The notes under the pieces were generated by a model. That model ran no database searches and was not told the DNA's origin. It saw nothing but the letters and a program-made list of their open reading frames with translations. Shown here one piece after another: positions 43,484 through 53,788 of a stretch of 64,000 nucleotides of DNA; positions within the stretch are counted from its first letter, which is position 1, and every line of letters begins with the position of its first letter. Made by a program: the position numbers and the translations under genes. Source of the stretch: Bacillus sp. HF117_J1_D (GTDB taxonomy: Bacteria > Bacillota > Bacilli > Bacillales > Bacillaceae_C); contig JAABNQ010000013.1 in the NCBI GenBank assembly GCA_009928435.1, positions 1 to 64,000 on the forward strand, written 5' to 3'.

Positions 43484-44545
43484 CTATTGCAGAGACATCC
43501 CGATCAATTGGTCGTCGTTTGCTGAAGGCTTGCCTCTTCCATCTGTATTATTCGTAATAAAATAAAGTGTGCCTTTTTCAATGATAACGTCCCGAATTCG
43601 ACCATTTCCACTTGCAAAAATTTCCTCCTTCTTTTTTTGCAAATCAAAAATTCTTACAGCCTCTCCACGGAGATTAGCGATATAAAGACTTCCATCATGA
43701 TAAGCCATTCCACTTGGCGCCCAGGTATTTCCATTTGTCTGAAATAAGGGAGGCTCCATTCCGTTACCTTCTTCATCACCTTGAATAATCGGCCATCCGT
43801 AATTATGTCCGGATTCAATTTTATTGATTTCATCATGGGCACTTTGTCCATGCTCAGCTGCATATAACTGACCTGCCTCGTCCCATGCAAGACCTTGGGG
43901 ATTACGATGTCCGAGTGAATAAATCGGCGAGCCTGTAAATGGATTGTCTTCTGGAATAGAACCGTCTATCTCCAACCGCAAGATTTTCCCTGCAAAACTT
44001 TCCAATTGCTGGGCAAGCTCAGGTTTTGCTGCATCACCAGTTGCCACATATACCTTGTCGTCCGGACCTAGTTTCACCCTGCCCCCGTTATGGATATTGG
44101 CACCCGGTATCCCTTCCAACAATGCTGCCGTTTCAAACCATTGATTTTCATCTTTTCGCAATCGTACCAGCCGATTCAAAACCTCGCCATCCTCTATATA
44201 GGTATGGTAGGCCAATGCTTCAACATTCGTATCCGGTATCAGCTCAAAACCAAGGAAGCCCCCTTCTCCCTCGGTGTATAAAGTTTTATTCAATAGGACT
44301 GGTTCACGTTTTACCTTTGCAGACTTAACGGCTATTTCGGCTACTGTTCCATTTCGTTCACTTATAAAAAAAGTAGAGTTTTTCTTTGTAATGGACCAAG
44401 GTATTTCTAGCTGATCAGCAAACCGATCCTCAATTTTCATTCCACCAGATGCTGGCTGATTCTCCTCTTCACTATCATCAATCAATTTGGATTGTGAACA
44501 AGCAGCCTGAAGTAATATGAGCGAAATCAGAAAAAACCTTTTCAT
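43484..44545 (-). CDS. PQQ-type sugar/aldose dehydrogenase lipoprotein
   Basis: 353 residues from ATG 44545, seven bases after GGAGG. A short signal with lipobox LQAAC anchors it outside the membrane. The six-bladed propeller of the glucose/sorbosone dehydrogenase family shows GEGGFLGFEL, NIHNGGRVKLGPDDKVYVATGD, SLGHRNPQGLAWD, AEHGQSAHDEIN and GHNYGWP. Relatives such as YliI use PQQ; no PQQ synthesis genes are in the window, so cofactor and substrate are open. Not part of the B. subtilis order here. Confidence 0.85.
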   Translation of the reverse strand: MKRFFLISLILLQAACSQSKLIDDSEEENQPASGGMKIEDRFADQLEIPWSITKKNSTFFISERNGTVAEIAVKSAKVKREPVLLNKTLYTEGEGGFLGFELIPDTNVEALAYHTYIEDGEVLNRLVRLRKDENQWFETAALLEGIPGANIHNGGRVKLGPDDKVYVATGDAAKPELAQQLESFAGKILRLEIDGSIPEDNPFTGSPIYSLGHRNPQGLAWDEAGQLYAAEHGQSAHDEINKIESGHNYGWPIIQGDEEGNGMEPPLFQTNGNTWAPSGMAYHDGSLYIANLRGEAVRIFDLQKKKEEIFASGNGRIRDVIIEKGTLYFITNNTDGRGKPSANDDQLIGMSLQ

Positions 44546-44612
44546 TTTAGCTCCTCCGTCCCCTAGACAATTTTTAGGTACTCTCTTACGATCTGATTCA
44601 TTTCTTCGTAAT

Positions 44613-44771
44613 TCATCCAATATGATAGACATCCACTAACAATCGATATCCATCTGAAATATAGATGACATGATCATCAATAAGCCGTTGTGTACGCTTG
44701 CAATCTTCGGGTAGGCAGACTTTTATCAAATGCTGTCCTACATCCCGAAAATTGCGGTCTCATTCTACTAT
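44613..44771 (-). pseudogene. Relic of a 52-codon gene with mutated start and early stop
   Basis: Seven bases after GGAGG stands ATA instead of ATG, and codon 4 is TGA where TGG would restore the frame. From there the frame runs DRNFRDVGQHLIKVCLPEDC to LVDVYHIG and a stop at 44613. Two G-to-A changes explain the decay. I do not recognise the family. Confidence 0.45.
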
Positions 44772-44824
44772 AATCTCACCTCCGTAATATGCTTGAATTA
44801 AAAAGGCTAAAAATGCCAATTTAA

Positions 44825-44853
44825 TTGACTATATTTAAATAAATCGTTAGGAT
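44825..44853 (+). promoter_or_regulatory. MFS gene promoter
   Basis: TTGACT, 17 bp, TAGGAT; the RNA would start near 44860, 35 bp before the coding region. Confidence 0.55.
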
Positions 44854-44894
44854 GATTTTTAACGTAGCGGATGAGAAAAGTCAGGTGATTCGTA

Positions 44895-46253
44895 ATGACA
44901 GAAACTAAGAAAACGCATAAACCATGGGTTCTTGTTTTAACTATTGGTCTCGGCACATTATTGAACCCATTGAATTCATCCATGATTTCTGTAGCCTTGA
45001 CACGGATGCAGGAGGATTTCGAACTTACATTTGCCGATGCTTCCTGGCTAATTTCAGTATTTTATCTTGCCAGTGCCGCAGGTCAGCCCGTCATGGGAAA
45101 ATTGAGCGATATGTTCGGACCAAAGAGAATGTTTCTTGCTGGACTCGTTACGGTTGCAACCGCTTCAATGTTGGCACCATTCTCTCCCAACTTTCCTTTT
45201 TTGCTTGGGTGCCGGGCCCTTCAGGCAATTGGCAGCTCCACTTTATTTCCAAGTGGAATGAGTATGGTGCGAACAAGCATTACAAAAGGACAGGCTAAAG
45301 CCTTGGCGACGCTTTCAGTTTTTGCCTCTACTTCTGCCGCTTTTGGTCCATCCATCGGCGGGCTCTTGATTGATTCATGGGATTGGCCTTCCATTTTCAT
45401 TGTAAACTTTCCCTTTATCATTGTCTCATTTATCATGGCCATTTTTATCTTACCTGATAAAGGACAAGGAAAATTTGAGCTGGCGCGCATCGACTTCCTA
45501 GGCATCACCCTGTTTATCATTGCGGTGATCGGCCTAATTCTGTTTCTTTTATCGTTAGATACGCAGATTCATTGGTGGGCATTTATCATCTTTGCTGTTG
45601 CTTCTGTTAGCTTTTATTATTATGAAAAGAGGCAGACAGAGCCTTTCATTGATGTCAATAGACTAAAAAAGAATCCAACTGTCACGATGATTTATCTTCA
45701 GTTTATCACTATAAATCTCGTTTATTATTGTTATTTCTTCGGTTTTCCAACGTTCCTACAGCAGGTCAAAAAATACAGTCCTGGAAATACCGGCTTAATT
45801 ATGCTTGCCCTGGCAGGATTCGGTGTCATTGTATCGCCGTTTGTAGGAAGGCTGATTGACCGTCATGGACCTAAGCCCGCTTTGATTATCGGATCGTCAA
45901 TTCTTTTAACCGGAACAGCACTTCTGCTTACCTTGCGTGAAACGTCATCCCTTTCTTGGCTGCTGGTCATCATGGCCGTTTTGGGAATGAGCAACGGATT
46001 CAGCAACATTTCCATGCAGACAGCCCTTTATGAGCACGTGAGACCGGAGGATACAGGATCGGCATCGGGACTATTCCAAACAAGCCGATATTTGGGATCA
46101 ATCCTATCATCTAGCCTACTGGGATTGGCCTTTAACCGCCATTTGGACATCCAGCACCTGCATAACGTCGCGCTGATCTGCCTTGTTTTCTGTGCTCTAG
46201 TACTATTCCTATCAATCAGGCTGCCGGGCCGGAGAAAAACATTAGGGGTCTGA
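44895..46253 (+). CDS. MFS drug:H+ antiporter-type transporter
   Basis: 452 residues, 12 to 14 membrane helices, DHA2-like. Motif A is seen as GKLSDMFGPKRMF and motif C-like sequence as GPSIGGLLID. The ribosome binding site is AGGTGATT. Substrate unknown; multidrug efflux is the usual guess. The last codons and stop (GGG GTC TGA) lie inside a GGGGTCTGACCCC repeat, so the C-terminus was probably reshaped when that repeat arrived. Confidence 0.85.
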   Translation: MTETKKTHKPWVLVLTIGLGTLLNPLNSSMISVALTRMQEDFELTFADASWLISVFYLASAAGQPVMGKLSDMFGPKRMFLAGLVTVATASMLAPFSPNFPFLLGCRALQAIGSSTLFPSGMSMVRTSITKGQAKALATLSVFASTSAAFGPSIGGLLIDSWDWPSIFIVNFPFIIVSFIMAIFILPDKGQGKFELARIDFLGITLFIIAVIGLILFLLSLDTQIHWWAFIIFAVASVSFYYYEKRQTEPFIDVNRLKKNPTVTMIYLQFITINLVYYCYFFGFPTFLQQVKKYSPGNTGLIMLALAGFGVIVSPFVGRLIDRHGPKPALIIGSSILLTGTALLLTLRETSSLSWLLVIMAVLGMSNGFSNISMQTALYEHVRPEDTGSASGLFQTSRYLGSILSSSLLGLAFNRHLDIQHLHNVALICLVFCALVLFLSIRLPGRRKTLGV

Positions 46254-46279
46254 CCCCCGATGCGGTAATGCGTTAAAGC
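46245..46279. repeat. GGGGTCTGACCCC repeat, one-armed copy
   Basis: GGGGTCTGACCCCCGATGCG followed by GTAATGCGTTAAAGC; the full two-armed form is at 58903-58954. Confidence 0.7.
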
Positions 46280-46314
46280 AGGATAGGTCATTCTATCAAA
46301 ATAGGGGAGATTTT

Positions 46315-47079
46315 ATGTGTATCATTTTTATTGCTTATCGCTGCCATCCACAATACGACTTGATTACAGCAGCAAATCGGGACGAATTTTACAAACGAGC
46401 TGCTAAGGCTGCATATTTTTGGGAGGATCATCCTTCCATTTTAGCTGGAAGAGACTTAGAGCAAATGGGCACTTGGATGGGCGTCACCCGTACTGGCAGA
46501 TTTTCCGCCCTGACCAACTACAGAAGCCCTTCGGAATTCGAGAAAACAGACAAAAAATCAAGAGGACATATCGTCCGCAATTTTTTGGCTGGAGACGAAT
46601 CCTCCTTCGTGTTTTTAAAAAGGCTTCAGCAAGAAAGATTGGACTATAAAGGGTTCAATTTATTCGTTTCAGATGGGGACAGCTTGATGTATTACTCTAA
46701 TATCGGGAATGAAATCAAACAGCTAGAGCCTGGAATTTACGGGCTCAGCAATGACCAGCTCGATACTCCATGGCCTAAAGTGGAAAAAGGCAAACGGGCA
46801 TTAAAACAAATGCTGGATAACGAATTGAATCATAAACGGCTATTTTCTCTCCTCGGTGATCAAGAAACAGCTCCGGAAGAGAAATTACCGCGAACCGGCG
46901 TTCCATTACAGCTTGAAAAAACACTATCTTCCATTTTTATTAAAAGTCCTGAATATGGGACACGCTGCTCAACTGTTCTAACCATTGATCAACATCAAAA
47001 CATCCATTTTATTGAAAAGACGTTTATGCCACATGAGGTAGATGAGAAAGAGTTTACGTTTAAATCGAAGAAAAACTAA
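46315..47079 (+). CDS. NRDE (TANGO2-type) family protein
   Basis: 254 residues starting MCIIFIAYRCHPQYDLITAA and carrying the name-giving NRDE motif at about residues 22-25. Cys2 could become an N-terminal nucleophile, as proposed for the family. TANGO2-family proteins are linked to haem handling in animals; the bacterial role is not settled. The ribosome binding site is GGGGAG. It is convergent with the CtaG-like gene. Confidence 0.88.
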   Translation: MCIIFIAYRCHPQYDLITAANRDEFYKRAAKAAYFWEDHPSILAGRDLEQMGTWMGVTRTGRFSALTNYRSPSEFEKTDKKSRGHIVRNFLAGDESSFVFLKRLQQERLDYKGFNLFVSDGDSLMYYSNIGNEIKQLEPGIYGLSNDQLDTPWPKVEKGKRALKQMLDNELNHKRLFSLLGDQETAPEEKLPRTGVPLQLEKTLSSIFIKSPEYGTRCSTVLTIDQHQNIHFIEKTFMPHEVDEKEFTFKSKKN

Positions 47080-47081
47080 AA

Positions 47082-47124
47082 AGCTGCTATTGGCATTTTT
47101 ATGCCACAGCAGCTCTTATTTTTT
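47082..47124. terminator. Convergent terminator
   Basis: AGCTGCTATTGGCA and TGCCACAGCAGCT form an imperfect stem around TTTTTA, with T runs on exit. Confidence 0.75.
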
Positions 47125-47973
47125 CGGCAAATGAATCACTACACCTTGAACAACGCGAATATTTTCATCATCAATCTGACCTTCACGCTCATCTTCTTTC
47201 TTACTCCAGTTTCCAATCAGACAAAAAAGGGCAATCCCATAGCTTGTGAGCTGGATGACTTTCAAAATACCTCCGCCAAGCTGCTGGTCATAAATCGCTG
47301 ATAGCGATGGAAATAGTTCTCCAGCCACTGCCGTATATAATGTATAATGTTCCTCCGTTATCCCAATAAGCAGAAAAATTCCAATCGGCATCAGCAAAAC
47401 TGAGTTCAGAAAAATATACGCCACCCTCGTGAAATACGAGAATTTGCTAATCTCCGGTAATGGCATGATAATCGTCCACCACATCAAAAAGCCCGTAAAA
47501 ACGAGAAAGATTTGGCTGATAACCGACAGAATGACACTTTCCTGAATTACGTTGAATACTGGCGGAGCAAAATAAACTGTTAACGCTCCGTTAAACAGCA
47601 ATGCAGCCATCCATGGGTGTCCTAGCAGCCTAATCGAAAATTTCAGCCTATGGTTCCAGAAGTATTGTCGAATCCATTGGGGAGGCATACTTAAAATAAA
47701 CAATGGCAGTACAATGAACAACACTGTCATGACCTCGACTACATGAGCACTGAAAGAAAAAGAGTCTGCAGCTATTTTTAACGGACTTCCTTTAACAATA
47801 TATAACAAAACGGCCGCTGTATAATAGTAAGCTATTTGCTTCTTCGTCACCTTATAGTTGGAAGAATACATGATTTTTTTTGCATAAATGACTGAAACTA
47901 ATGCAATGACTATAAACGTTATCGGGCTCCACATCTCGTACCAAGTAAAGCCTGAGAAAACATTCCAATTCAC
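47116..47973 (-). CDS. CtaG-family membrane protein (cytochrome oxidase assembly type)
   Basis: 285 residues from GTG 47973, six bases after GGGGGAGG. Seven or more membrane helices with conserved WYEMWSP near the start, FSAHVVEVM, LGHPWMAALLFNGAL and EEHYTLYTAV. This is the caa3-CtaG family of Bacillus, required for a working cytochrome caa3 oxidase. No oxidase genes are in the window, so this is likely an isolated paralogue. Confidence 0.85.
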   Translation of the reverse strand: MNWNVFSGFTWYEMWSPITFIVIALVSVIYAKKIMYSSNYKVTKKQIAYYYTAAVLLYIVKGSPLKIAADSFSFSAHVVEVMTVLFIVLPLFILSMPPQWIRQYFWNHRLKFSIRLLGHPWMAALLFNGALTVYFAPPVFNVIQESVILSVISQIFLVFTGFLMWWTIIMPLPEISKFSYFTRVAYIFLNSVLLMPIGIFLLIGITEEHYTLYTAVAGELFPSLSAIYDQQLGGGILKVIQLTSYGIALFCLIGNWSKKEDEREGQIDDENIRVVQGVVIHLPKK

Positions 47974-48186
47974 AAAAATCCTCCTCCCCCATCCATGGAT
48001 GACCATGAAGGATGAAACAGGTTTATAAGTTCGTATTTAAAAGGAGATACAAAACAATAAATCATGGAGACCTATGCCTTTTAGACAAAACAAACCGACG
48101 CCACTTAATATAGAACGATTTCCTTTATAAAGACATTCTATCACATTTCAGCCAAGCATCTCCCTCAATCCATGAAAAACATTTGA

Positions 48187-48214
48187 AAAGACCGGGATTG
48201 ATGTCCCGGTCTTT
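48187..48214 (-). terminator. pheST terminator
   Basis: AAAGACCGGGA and TCCCGGTCTTT form an 11-bp stem around TTGATG. Confidence 0.85.
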
Positions 48215-48247
48215 GAAGGATATAAACGGCGTTTGTGCTTCTTGTTC

Positions 48248-50662
48248 CTAGCTGCGCAGCTCTGCACCAGCTTTTTCTTTCAATGCTGCCAACACTTTTT
48301 CATGGGTTTTTGTAACTTCCTCGTCCGTTAGCGTTCTTTCAGGATCAGCATAGGTCAATGAGAAAGCAATGGATTTTTTGCCCTCTTCCATATTTTTTCC
48401 TTCATAGAGGTCAAATACATGAACGTCTCTCAGCAACTTTTTGCCGGAATCTTTAATGATTGATTCAAGGGTTGCTGCATGGACACCCCTTTCCACAACG
48501 AGTGCAATGTCTCGTGCAATGGACGGATAACGCGGGATTGGTACATAGCGCCATTCAGGAAGCTCGTAATCAAAAACTGGTTCTGCCTGGATTTCAAATA
48601 CATAAGTATCCTTCAAGTCAAGGTCCTTTTGCAAGCTGGGATGAACCTGTCCGGCAAATCCGATAACTTCTCCATCTAATAAGACTTCCGCTGTTCGTCC
48701 CGGATGCATACCCTCTATTTGAACAGCCTGCCAGGAGATATGTTCTTCAAGCCCCAGCTTCTTAAATAAGCCTTCCAGGATTCCTTTGACTACATAAAAG
48801 TCAACCGGCTTTTGCTCTCCCTGCCAAGCATGATCCACCCACAAGCCTGTAACAGCTCCGGCAATATGCTCCCGTTCTTCCGGCTGCTTGCCTTCACCTT
48901 CATTCAAAAAGACCGAGCCGATTTCGTAAAGGGCCACTGATTCATTTTTCCTGGCCACATTATAAGAAATAGCTTCAAGCATTTGTGGAACAAGACTTAA
49001 TCTCAACCGACTTCGCTCTTCACTCATTGGCATAGACAGCGTGACAGGCGGACGTTTTTCAATTGAAAACATGGATGCCTTTTCTTTGCTAGTCAAAGAG
49101 TAGGTAATGGCTTGAAACAAGCCAGCTCCTTCGAGGAAGCCTCTTGCTGTTCTGCGTTTTTCTTGGAGTTTGCTTAAACCACCTGGAGTTGCTTCTCCTC
49201 TAGGCAGAGTTTTCGGAAGTCGGTCATATCCGTATAGACGTGCAACCTCTTCAACCAAGTCCTCTTCGATTGTAATGTCTCCTCTGCGGGTTGGTACGGT
49301 GACAGTAAATACATCTTCTTCAACCACTACTTCAAACTGCAGTCTTTCAAAAATCTTCACGACTTCTGCTGAAGTGATGTCCGTTCCGAGAACACGATTC
49401 ATTTTCTCCAAAGAAATCGATACAACCGCTGGCTCGATTGTTAACTGGTCATCTTCCACTAGCCCTTCAAGCACTTCTCCACCAGCATACTTTGCTATTA
49501 ACTCTGCTGCACGCTCTGCTGCCGGTTTTACCCTATTCGGATCTACACCTTTTTCATAGCGGCTGCTCGCTTCACTTCTTAAGCCATGATATTTTGACGT
49601 TCTCCGAATCGATCCACCTGTAAAATAAGCGGACTCCAACAAAATGGTTGTTGTTTCATCACTTACCTCTGAATCCGCTCCTCCCATCACACCTGCGAGT
49701 GCTACAGGAACAGTTCCATTCGTAATAACAAGCTGATCGGAAGTCAATATGCGCTCCGTATCATCAAGCGTTGTGATCTTCTCTCCTTCTTTTGCTAAAC
49801 GGACAACCACTTCCTTTGAACCGAACTGGTCATAATCGAAAGCATGAAGAGGCTGGCCATATTCAAGTAAAATATAGTTTGTGATATCAACGACATTATT
49901 GTGAGGTCGAATGCCCGCTGACATTAGACGGCCCTGCATCCATAATGGCGAAGGTCCGATTTTCACATTTTTTATGACCTTTGCTGTATAAAGCGGGTTT
50001 TCCTTCGGAGCTTCCACTTTTACAGAAATATAGTCTGAAGCTTTCTCTTTAGAAGCTTCATAGGTACTTTCCGGTAACTGAACCGTTTCCCCTAAAATAG
50101 CTGCTGCTTCATAAGCGACGCCTATCATACTAAGCGCATCTGCACGATTGGGAGTCAGATCAAGCTCAAGTACTTCATCGTCCATGTTTAACAATGACAA
50201 GGCATCAGAACCAACCTCTGCATCTGCAGGGAATACATAGATCCCGTCGGCGAATTCTTTTGGTACTAGCTTTCCTTCGACTCCAAGCTCCTGAAGTGAA
50301 CAGATCATTCCATTTGATTCTTCGCCGCGGAGCTTCGCTCTTTTTATTTTAAAATTGCCTGGAAGAACGGCGCCCACTTTTGCGACAGGTACCTTTTGTC
50401 CTTTAGCAACATTTGGTGCACCGCAAATAATTTGGACGGGCTCTTCTTCACCAATATCCACCTTACACATTTTCAATTTATCGGCTTGTGGGTGCTGGGT
50501 GCAATCAAGAACTTCACCGACAACAACACCCTTCACTCCATCACTTAATTTTTCAATTCCATCTACTTCAATACCACTTCTTGTTATTTTTTCAGCTAAT
50601 TCAACTGCGGAAACACCATTTAAATCAACATAATCCTGCAGCCATTTATATGAAACCAACAT
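48248..50662 (-). CDS. pheT: Phenylalanine-tRNA ligase beta subunit
   Basis: 804 residues. In order: the N-terminal EMAP-type tRNA-binding domain ([20 protein letters not shown]), B3/B4 editing domain, B5, the catalytic-like fold and the C-terminal FDX-ACB domain ([14 protein letters not shown]). With PheS it forms the alpha2-beta2 enzyme. It starts 17 bp after pheS under the same T-box. Confidence 0.97.
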   Translation of the reverse strand: MLVSYKWLQDYVDLNGVSAVELAEKITRSGIEVDGIEKLSDGVKGVVVGEVLDCTQHPQADKLKMCKVDIGEEEPVQIICGAPNVAKGQKVPVAKVGAVLPGNFKIKRAKLRGEESNGMICSLQELGVEGKLVPKEFADGIYVFPADAEVGSDALSLLNMDDEVLELDLTPNRADALSMIGVAYEAAAILGETVQLPESTYEASKEKASDYISVKVEAPKENPLYTAKVIKNVKIGPSPLWMQGRLMSAGIRPHNNVVDITNYILLEYGQPLHAFDYDQFGSKEVVVRLAKEGEKITTLDDTERILTSDQLVITNGTVPVALAGVMGGADSEVSDETTTILLESAYFTGGSIRRTSKYHGLRSEASSRYEKGVDPNRVKPAAERAAELIAKYAGGEVLEGLVEDDQLTIEPAVVSISLEKMNRVLGTDITSAEVVKIFERLQFEVVVEEDVFTVTVPTRRGDITIEEDLVEEVARLYGYDRLPKTLPRGEATPGGLSKLQEKRRTARGFLEGAGLFQAITYSLTSKEKASMFSIEKRPPVTLSMPMSEERSRLRLSLVPQMLEAISYNVARKNESVALYEIGSVFLNEGEGKQPEEREHIAGAVTGLWVDHAWQGEQKPVDFYVVKGILEGLFKKLGLEEHISWQAVQIEGMHPGRTAEVLLDGEVIGFAGQVHPSLQKDLDLKDTYVFEIQAEPVFDYELPEWRYVPIPRYPSIARDIALVVERGVHAATLESIIKDSGKKLLRDVHVFDLYEGKNMEEGKKSIAFSLTYADPERTLTDEEVTKTHEKVLAALKEKAGAELRS

Positions 50663-50679
50663 GTGTTTAACCTCCCGAA

Positions 50680-51717
50680 TTATTCTTGGACAGCAAATTG
50701 TTTGAGGAACCGAATATCATTTGTATAGAAATGGCGAATGTCGTCAATTCCATATTTCAGCATAGCGATCCGATCAGGCCCCATTCCAAAAGCGAAACCT
50801 GTATATTTCTTTGAATCGAAACCAGCCATTTCCAAAACGTTTGGATGAACCATACCTGCACCCAACACTTCGATCCAACCAGTTTGTTTACATACCCGAC
50901 AGCCTTCTCCGTGACACATTTTGCAGGAAATATCCATTTCCACAGAAGGCTCTGTAAATGGGAAGAAGCTTGGGCGCAGACGAATTTCACGGTCAGCACC
51001 GAAAATCTTTTTTGCGAATACTTCAAGCGTCCCTTTTAAATCACCCATGGTGATATTTTCATCGACGACAAGGCCTTCAATCTGCATGAATTGGTGAGAG
51101 TGTGTGGCATCATCGTTGTCGCGCCGGTACACTTTTCCCGGGCAGATGATTTTAACAGGCCCTTTACCTTCATGCTTTTCCATCGTTCTGGCTTGAACTG
51201 GCGATGTATGGGTACGCATTAAAATTTCTTCAGTAATATAAAAAGAATCCTGCATATCGCGAGCCGGATGCCCTTTCGGCAAATTCAAAGCCTCAAAGTT
51301 ATAATAATCATGCTCAACTTCAGGCCCTTCCGCTATTTTATATCCCATCCCGATGAATAAATCCTCGATCTCTTCGATGATTTTTGTAAGTGGATGGCGA
51401 TTCCCAGTTGCCACAGCCCTTCCCGGAAGTGTCACATCAATTGTTTCAGCTTCCAGCTTCTTGGCGACAGCTTCATTTTCAAGCTCCGCATTCTTATTTT
51501 CAATCGCCTTTGTAATCGTCTCTCTGATCATGTTGGCGAGAGCTCCCATTTTTGGACGCTCTTCCGCTGACAGTTTCCCCATTCCCCGCAATACTTCGGT
51601 AATCGGTCCTTTTTTTCCAAGATAAGAGACACGCACTTGGTTCAACTCTTTTAAATCTGAAGCCGTCTTGACTTCCTCAAGAGCCTTCTGCTCCAGTTCT
51701 TTCAACTTTTGCTCCAT
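50680..51717 (-). CDS. pheS: Phenylalanine-tRNA ligase alpha subunit
   Basis: 345 residues. An N-terminal coiled coil is followed by the class II core: motif 2 region [35 protein letters not shown] and motif 3 [14 protein letters not shown]. It binds Phe and ATP. First gene of the operon, preceded by a T-box leader. Confidence 0.97.
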   Translation of the reverse strand: MEQKLKELEQKALEEVKTASDLKELNQVRVSYLGKKGPITEVLRGMGKLSAEERPKMGALANMIRETITKAIENKNAELENEAVAKKLEAETIDVTLPGRAVATGNRHPLTKIIEEIEDLFIGMGYKIAEGPEVEHDYYNFEALNLPKGHPARDMQDSFYITEEILMRTHTSPVQARTMEKHEGKGPVKIICPGKVYRRDNDDATHSHQFMQIEGLVVDENITMGDLKGTLEVFAKKIFGADREIRLRPSFFPFTEPSVEMDISCKMCHGEGCRVCKQTGWIEVLGAGMVHPNVLEMAGFDSKKYTGFAFGMGPDRIAMLKYGIDDIRHFYTNDIRFLKQFAVQE

Positions 51718-51779
51718 TTATATATCCTCCTTCATTTAATCCAATACAAAGTTACGGTCAAGCCGAAACGAAGACAATA

Positions 51780-52040
51780 AAAAAAGCCCGCCCCCAAAAA
51801 GGGACGAGGCTATGGTCGCGGTACCACCCTTATAAACATTCTCATGTTCACTTCATTGTCATAACGGCAAGGCCGGTGCATCTTTACGAAATTGCAGATA
51901 AAAACCTGCAACGACGGTCCCGATGCCGACTCAGGAGGTGAATTTTTCACCTGGATTCCCAACTAAAAGTGCTTGCAGTCATGGCACTTTCTCCCTGTAA
52001 GCGTCCTCCGGTTACTTTTCTCCATCATAGTCATTCACTA
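51780..52040 (-). promoter_or_regulatory. T-box leader of pheST
   Basis: The minus strand carries the T-box sequence GGGTGGTACCGCG (51817-51829), which pairs with the tRNA acceptor end, after a long stem I region that starts near 52035. A terminator (AGCCTCGTCCC...GGGGGCGGGCT, then T7) follows. A TTC codon stands at about 51950 in GGTGAAAAATTCACC; I have not proved that it is the specifier. Confidence 0.92.
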
Positions 52041-52081
52041 TATTTAAGATATTCACATTATAGACGTTCCGAGCAATAATT

Positions 52082-52840
52082 TCAAATCGGTTTTCGCAAA
52101 TGATAAAGCAATATGCCCGCAGCTATCGCAACATTGAGGGATTCACTTTTTCCATAAAGTGGAATGTATAAGTTTTTGTCTGTCTGTTGAAGAACGTCGG
52201 GATCTACTCCTGATCCTTCATTTCCCATAATCAAAGCAAAGGAATCTGATGCGGGAACATTCATAAAAGGCTCCGCATTTTCAAGGGCCGTTCCGTAAAC
52301 CAAAATATGAGCAGCCTTTAATTTTTTTATCCACTCCACTAAATTTCCGGTTTCTATCTGTAAATGAAAATGACTTCCCTGAGCTGAGCGGATTACCTTT
52401 GGATTATAAAGATCCCCTGTTCCTTCTCCAAAAATAACAGCATCGATTCCTGCCGCATCTGCCGTCCGGATCATCGTTCCAATATTACCTGGGTCTTGTA
52501 CCCCGTCAAGCAGAAGCAGTTTTCGATGAACGGCAAGATCCACTCCCGCAATTCTTTTTTTGCATATTGCAAATATCCCCTGGGGGGTTTCAGTTGCTGA
52601 AATAGCTCGGCTGATTTCTTCAGAAATCAATGTTATCGGAAACTTTTTCAACCGTTCGAATTCGAAGGCAGTATAATTGCTTAGAACCATTATTTCCATA
52701 ATCTCATCCGTTTTTAAAGCTTCTTCAATTAAATGAGCGCCTTCCAGTATATATCGACCGGATTGATCCCGCCCTTTTTTGGTAAGTAATTTTTTCCATT
52801 CCTTGACCCGCGTATTTTTCGCGGATTTAAGTTCTTCCAT
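52082..52840 (-). CDS. ysgA: SpoU-type rRNA/tRNA 2'-O-methyltransferase (YsgA)
   Basis: 252 residues. An N-terminal substrate-binding part precedes the SPOUT knot with its three motifs: LDGVQDPGNIGTMIRTADAA, LIMGNEGSGVDPDVLQ and YIPLYGKSESLNVAIAAGI. It uses S-adenosylmethionine to methylate a ribose; the exact nucleotide is not known. Upstream of pheS as in B. subtilis. Confidence 0.93.
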   Translation of the reverse strand: MEELKSAKNTRVKEWKKLLTKKGRDQSGRYILEGAHLIEEALKTDEIMEIMVLSNYTAFEFERLKKFPITLISEEISRAISATETPQGIFAICKKRIAGVDLAVHRKLLLLDGVQDPGNIGTMIRTADAAGIDAVIFGEGTGDLYNPKVIRSAQGSHFHLQIETGNLVEWIKKLKAAHILVYGTALENAEPFMNVPASDSFALIMGNEGSGVDPDVLQQTDKNLYIPLYGKSESLNVAIAAGILLYHLRKPI

Positions 52841-53009
52841 TCAATATCCAATTCCTTTCCGGGACAACTCTTTTTTCATTATAGAGGAAATTTTAATAGT
52901 CACCAAATAATCATTGGCTTTTTTCTACCGCCTTCAACTGCTATTTATGCATAATTCAGCTCGTTTGCGAAAAGCTAACGGAAGAATCTTTTGAAAAGGA
53001 GCCAATTGG

Positions 53010-53222
53010 ATGGATCTTAACATTAGAAGAGCTGTAATCCATAATGTTGCTGAAAACAATCAAGATCAATTGCGTGATACGATAGTGGATGCCATGCAGA
53101 AAGGCGAGGAAAAATATTTGCCTGGATTAGGAGTGCTTTTTGAAGTGATCTGGCAAAACGCTGATGATCAGGAGAAGAACATGATGCTTGGCACACTTGA
53201 AAATGGGTTGAAGCAAGGATAA
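53010..53222 (+). CDS. sspI: Small acid-soluble spore protein I
   Basis: 70 residues, closely like B. subtilis SspI ([20 protein letters not shown]). It is made in the forespore. Start ATG after AAAGGAG. TGCATA at about 52946 and AAGCTAA about 18 bp later may be a weak sigma-G promoter. Confidence 0.96.
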   Translation: MDLNIRRAVIHNVAENNQDQLRDTIVDAMQKGEEKYLPGLGVLFEVIWQNADDQEKNMMLGTLENGLKQG

Positions 53223-53249
53223 GCGGCGGTGAGACCAGCCGCTTTTTTT
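53221..53249 (+). terminator. sspI terminator
   Basis: AGCGGC and GCCGCT pair around a 10-base loop and are followed by T7. Confidence 0.8.
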
Positions 53250-53271
53250 AAAGCTTTTCCTAGCTTGGCCG

Positions 53272-53724
53272 CTAAAAAAAGACCTTGAATGCCTCCACTC
53301 CATAATTGGCTGCGACCCCAAACACGATCGACCAGATCAACAGACTGATGGTCATCCATAGAAGGGTCCAATTTTTTGCAGCGCCGAGAGTCAACCCGAT
53401 AAATGCAGCAACGTGGATGCCGATCAAAATAGGACCAAGCAAAGCCAGTCCTGGCAGTCCATATTTGTTCCAGATTCTTTTTGCTCGCGCCTCCCGTTTA
53501 CCGCTTTCTTTTAATTCCCCTCTTTTTTTGAAAAGATAATTCTTGATAGGTTCAAATAAATAGATGACCAGGATAGTTGTCAATAAATTTCCCGTAAAAC
53601 CGAATATCACAACAAAAGCAGGCTGCAACCCGCTAATAATGGCAATCGGGATTACCGCAGCGATTTCAATCCACGGCACTCCGGCCAAAAGGAAAACAAC
53701 AATATACTCCCATAGACTCCCCAT
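53272..53724 (-). CDS. Small multidrug export-type membrane protein
   Basis: 150 residues, four or five helices, matching the putative small multi-drug export family (LLAGVPWIEIAAVIPIAI, KYGLPGLALLGPILIGIHVA). The family name rests on little evidence; the substrate is unknown. Single gene convergent with sspI. Confidence 0.82.
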   Translation of the reverse strand: MGSLWEYIVVFLLAGVPWIEIAAVIPIAIISGLQPAFVVIFGFTGNLLTTILVIYLFEPIKNYLFKKRGELKESGKREARAKRIWNKYGLPGLALLGPILIGIHVAAFIGLTLGAAKNWTLLWMTISLLIWSIVFGVAANYGVEAFKVFF

Positions 53725-53746
53725 ACATTTCTCCCTTTAGCTGAAC

Positions 53747-53777
53747 AAAAGCACACCACTAGGTGTGGTGTACTTTT
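53747..53777 (-). terminator. ysdC terminator
   Basis: AAAAG-ACACCAC and GTGGTGT-CTTTTT pair around TAGGT. Confidence 0.7.
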
Positions 53778-53788
53778 TATTCAGCAAC

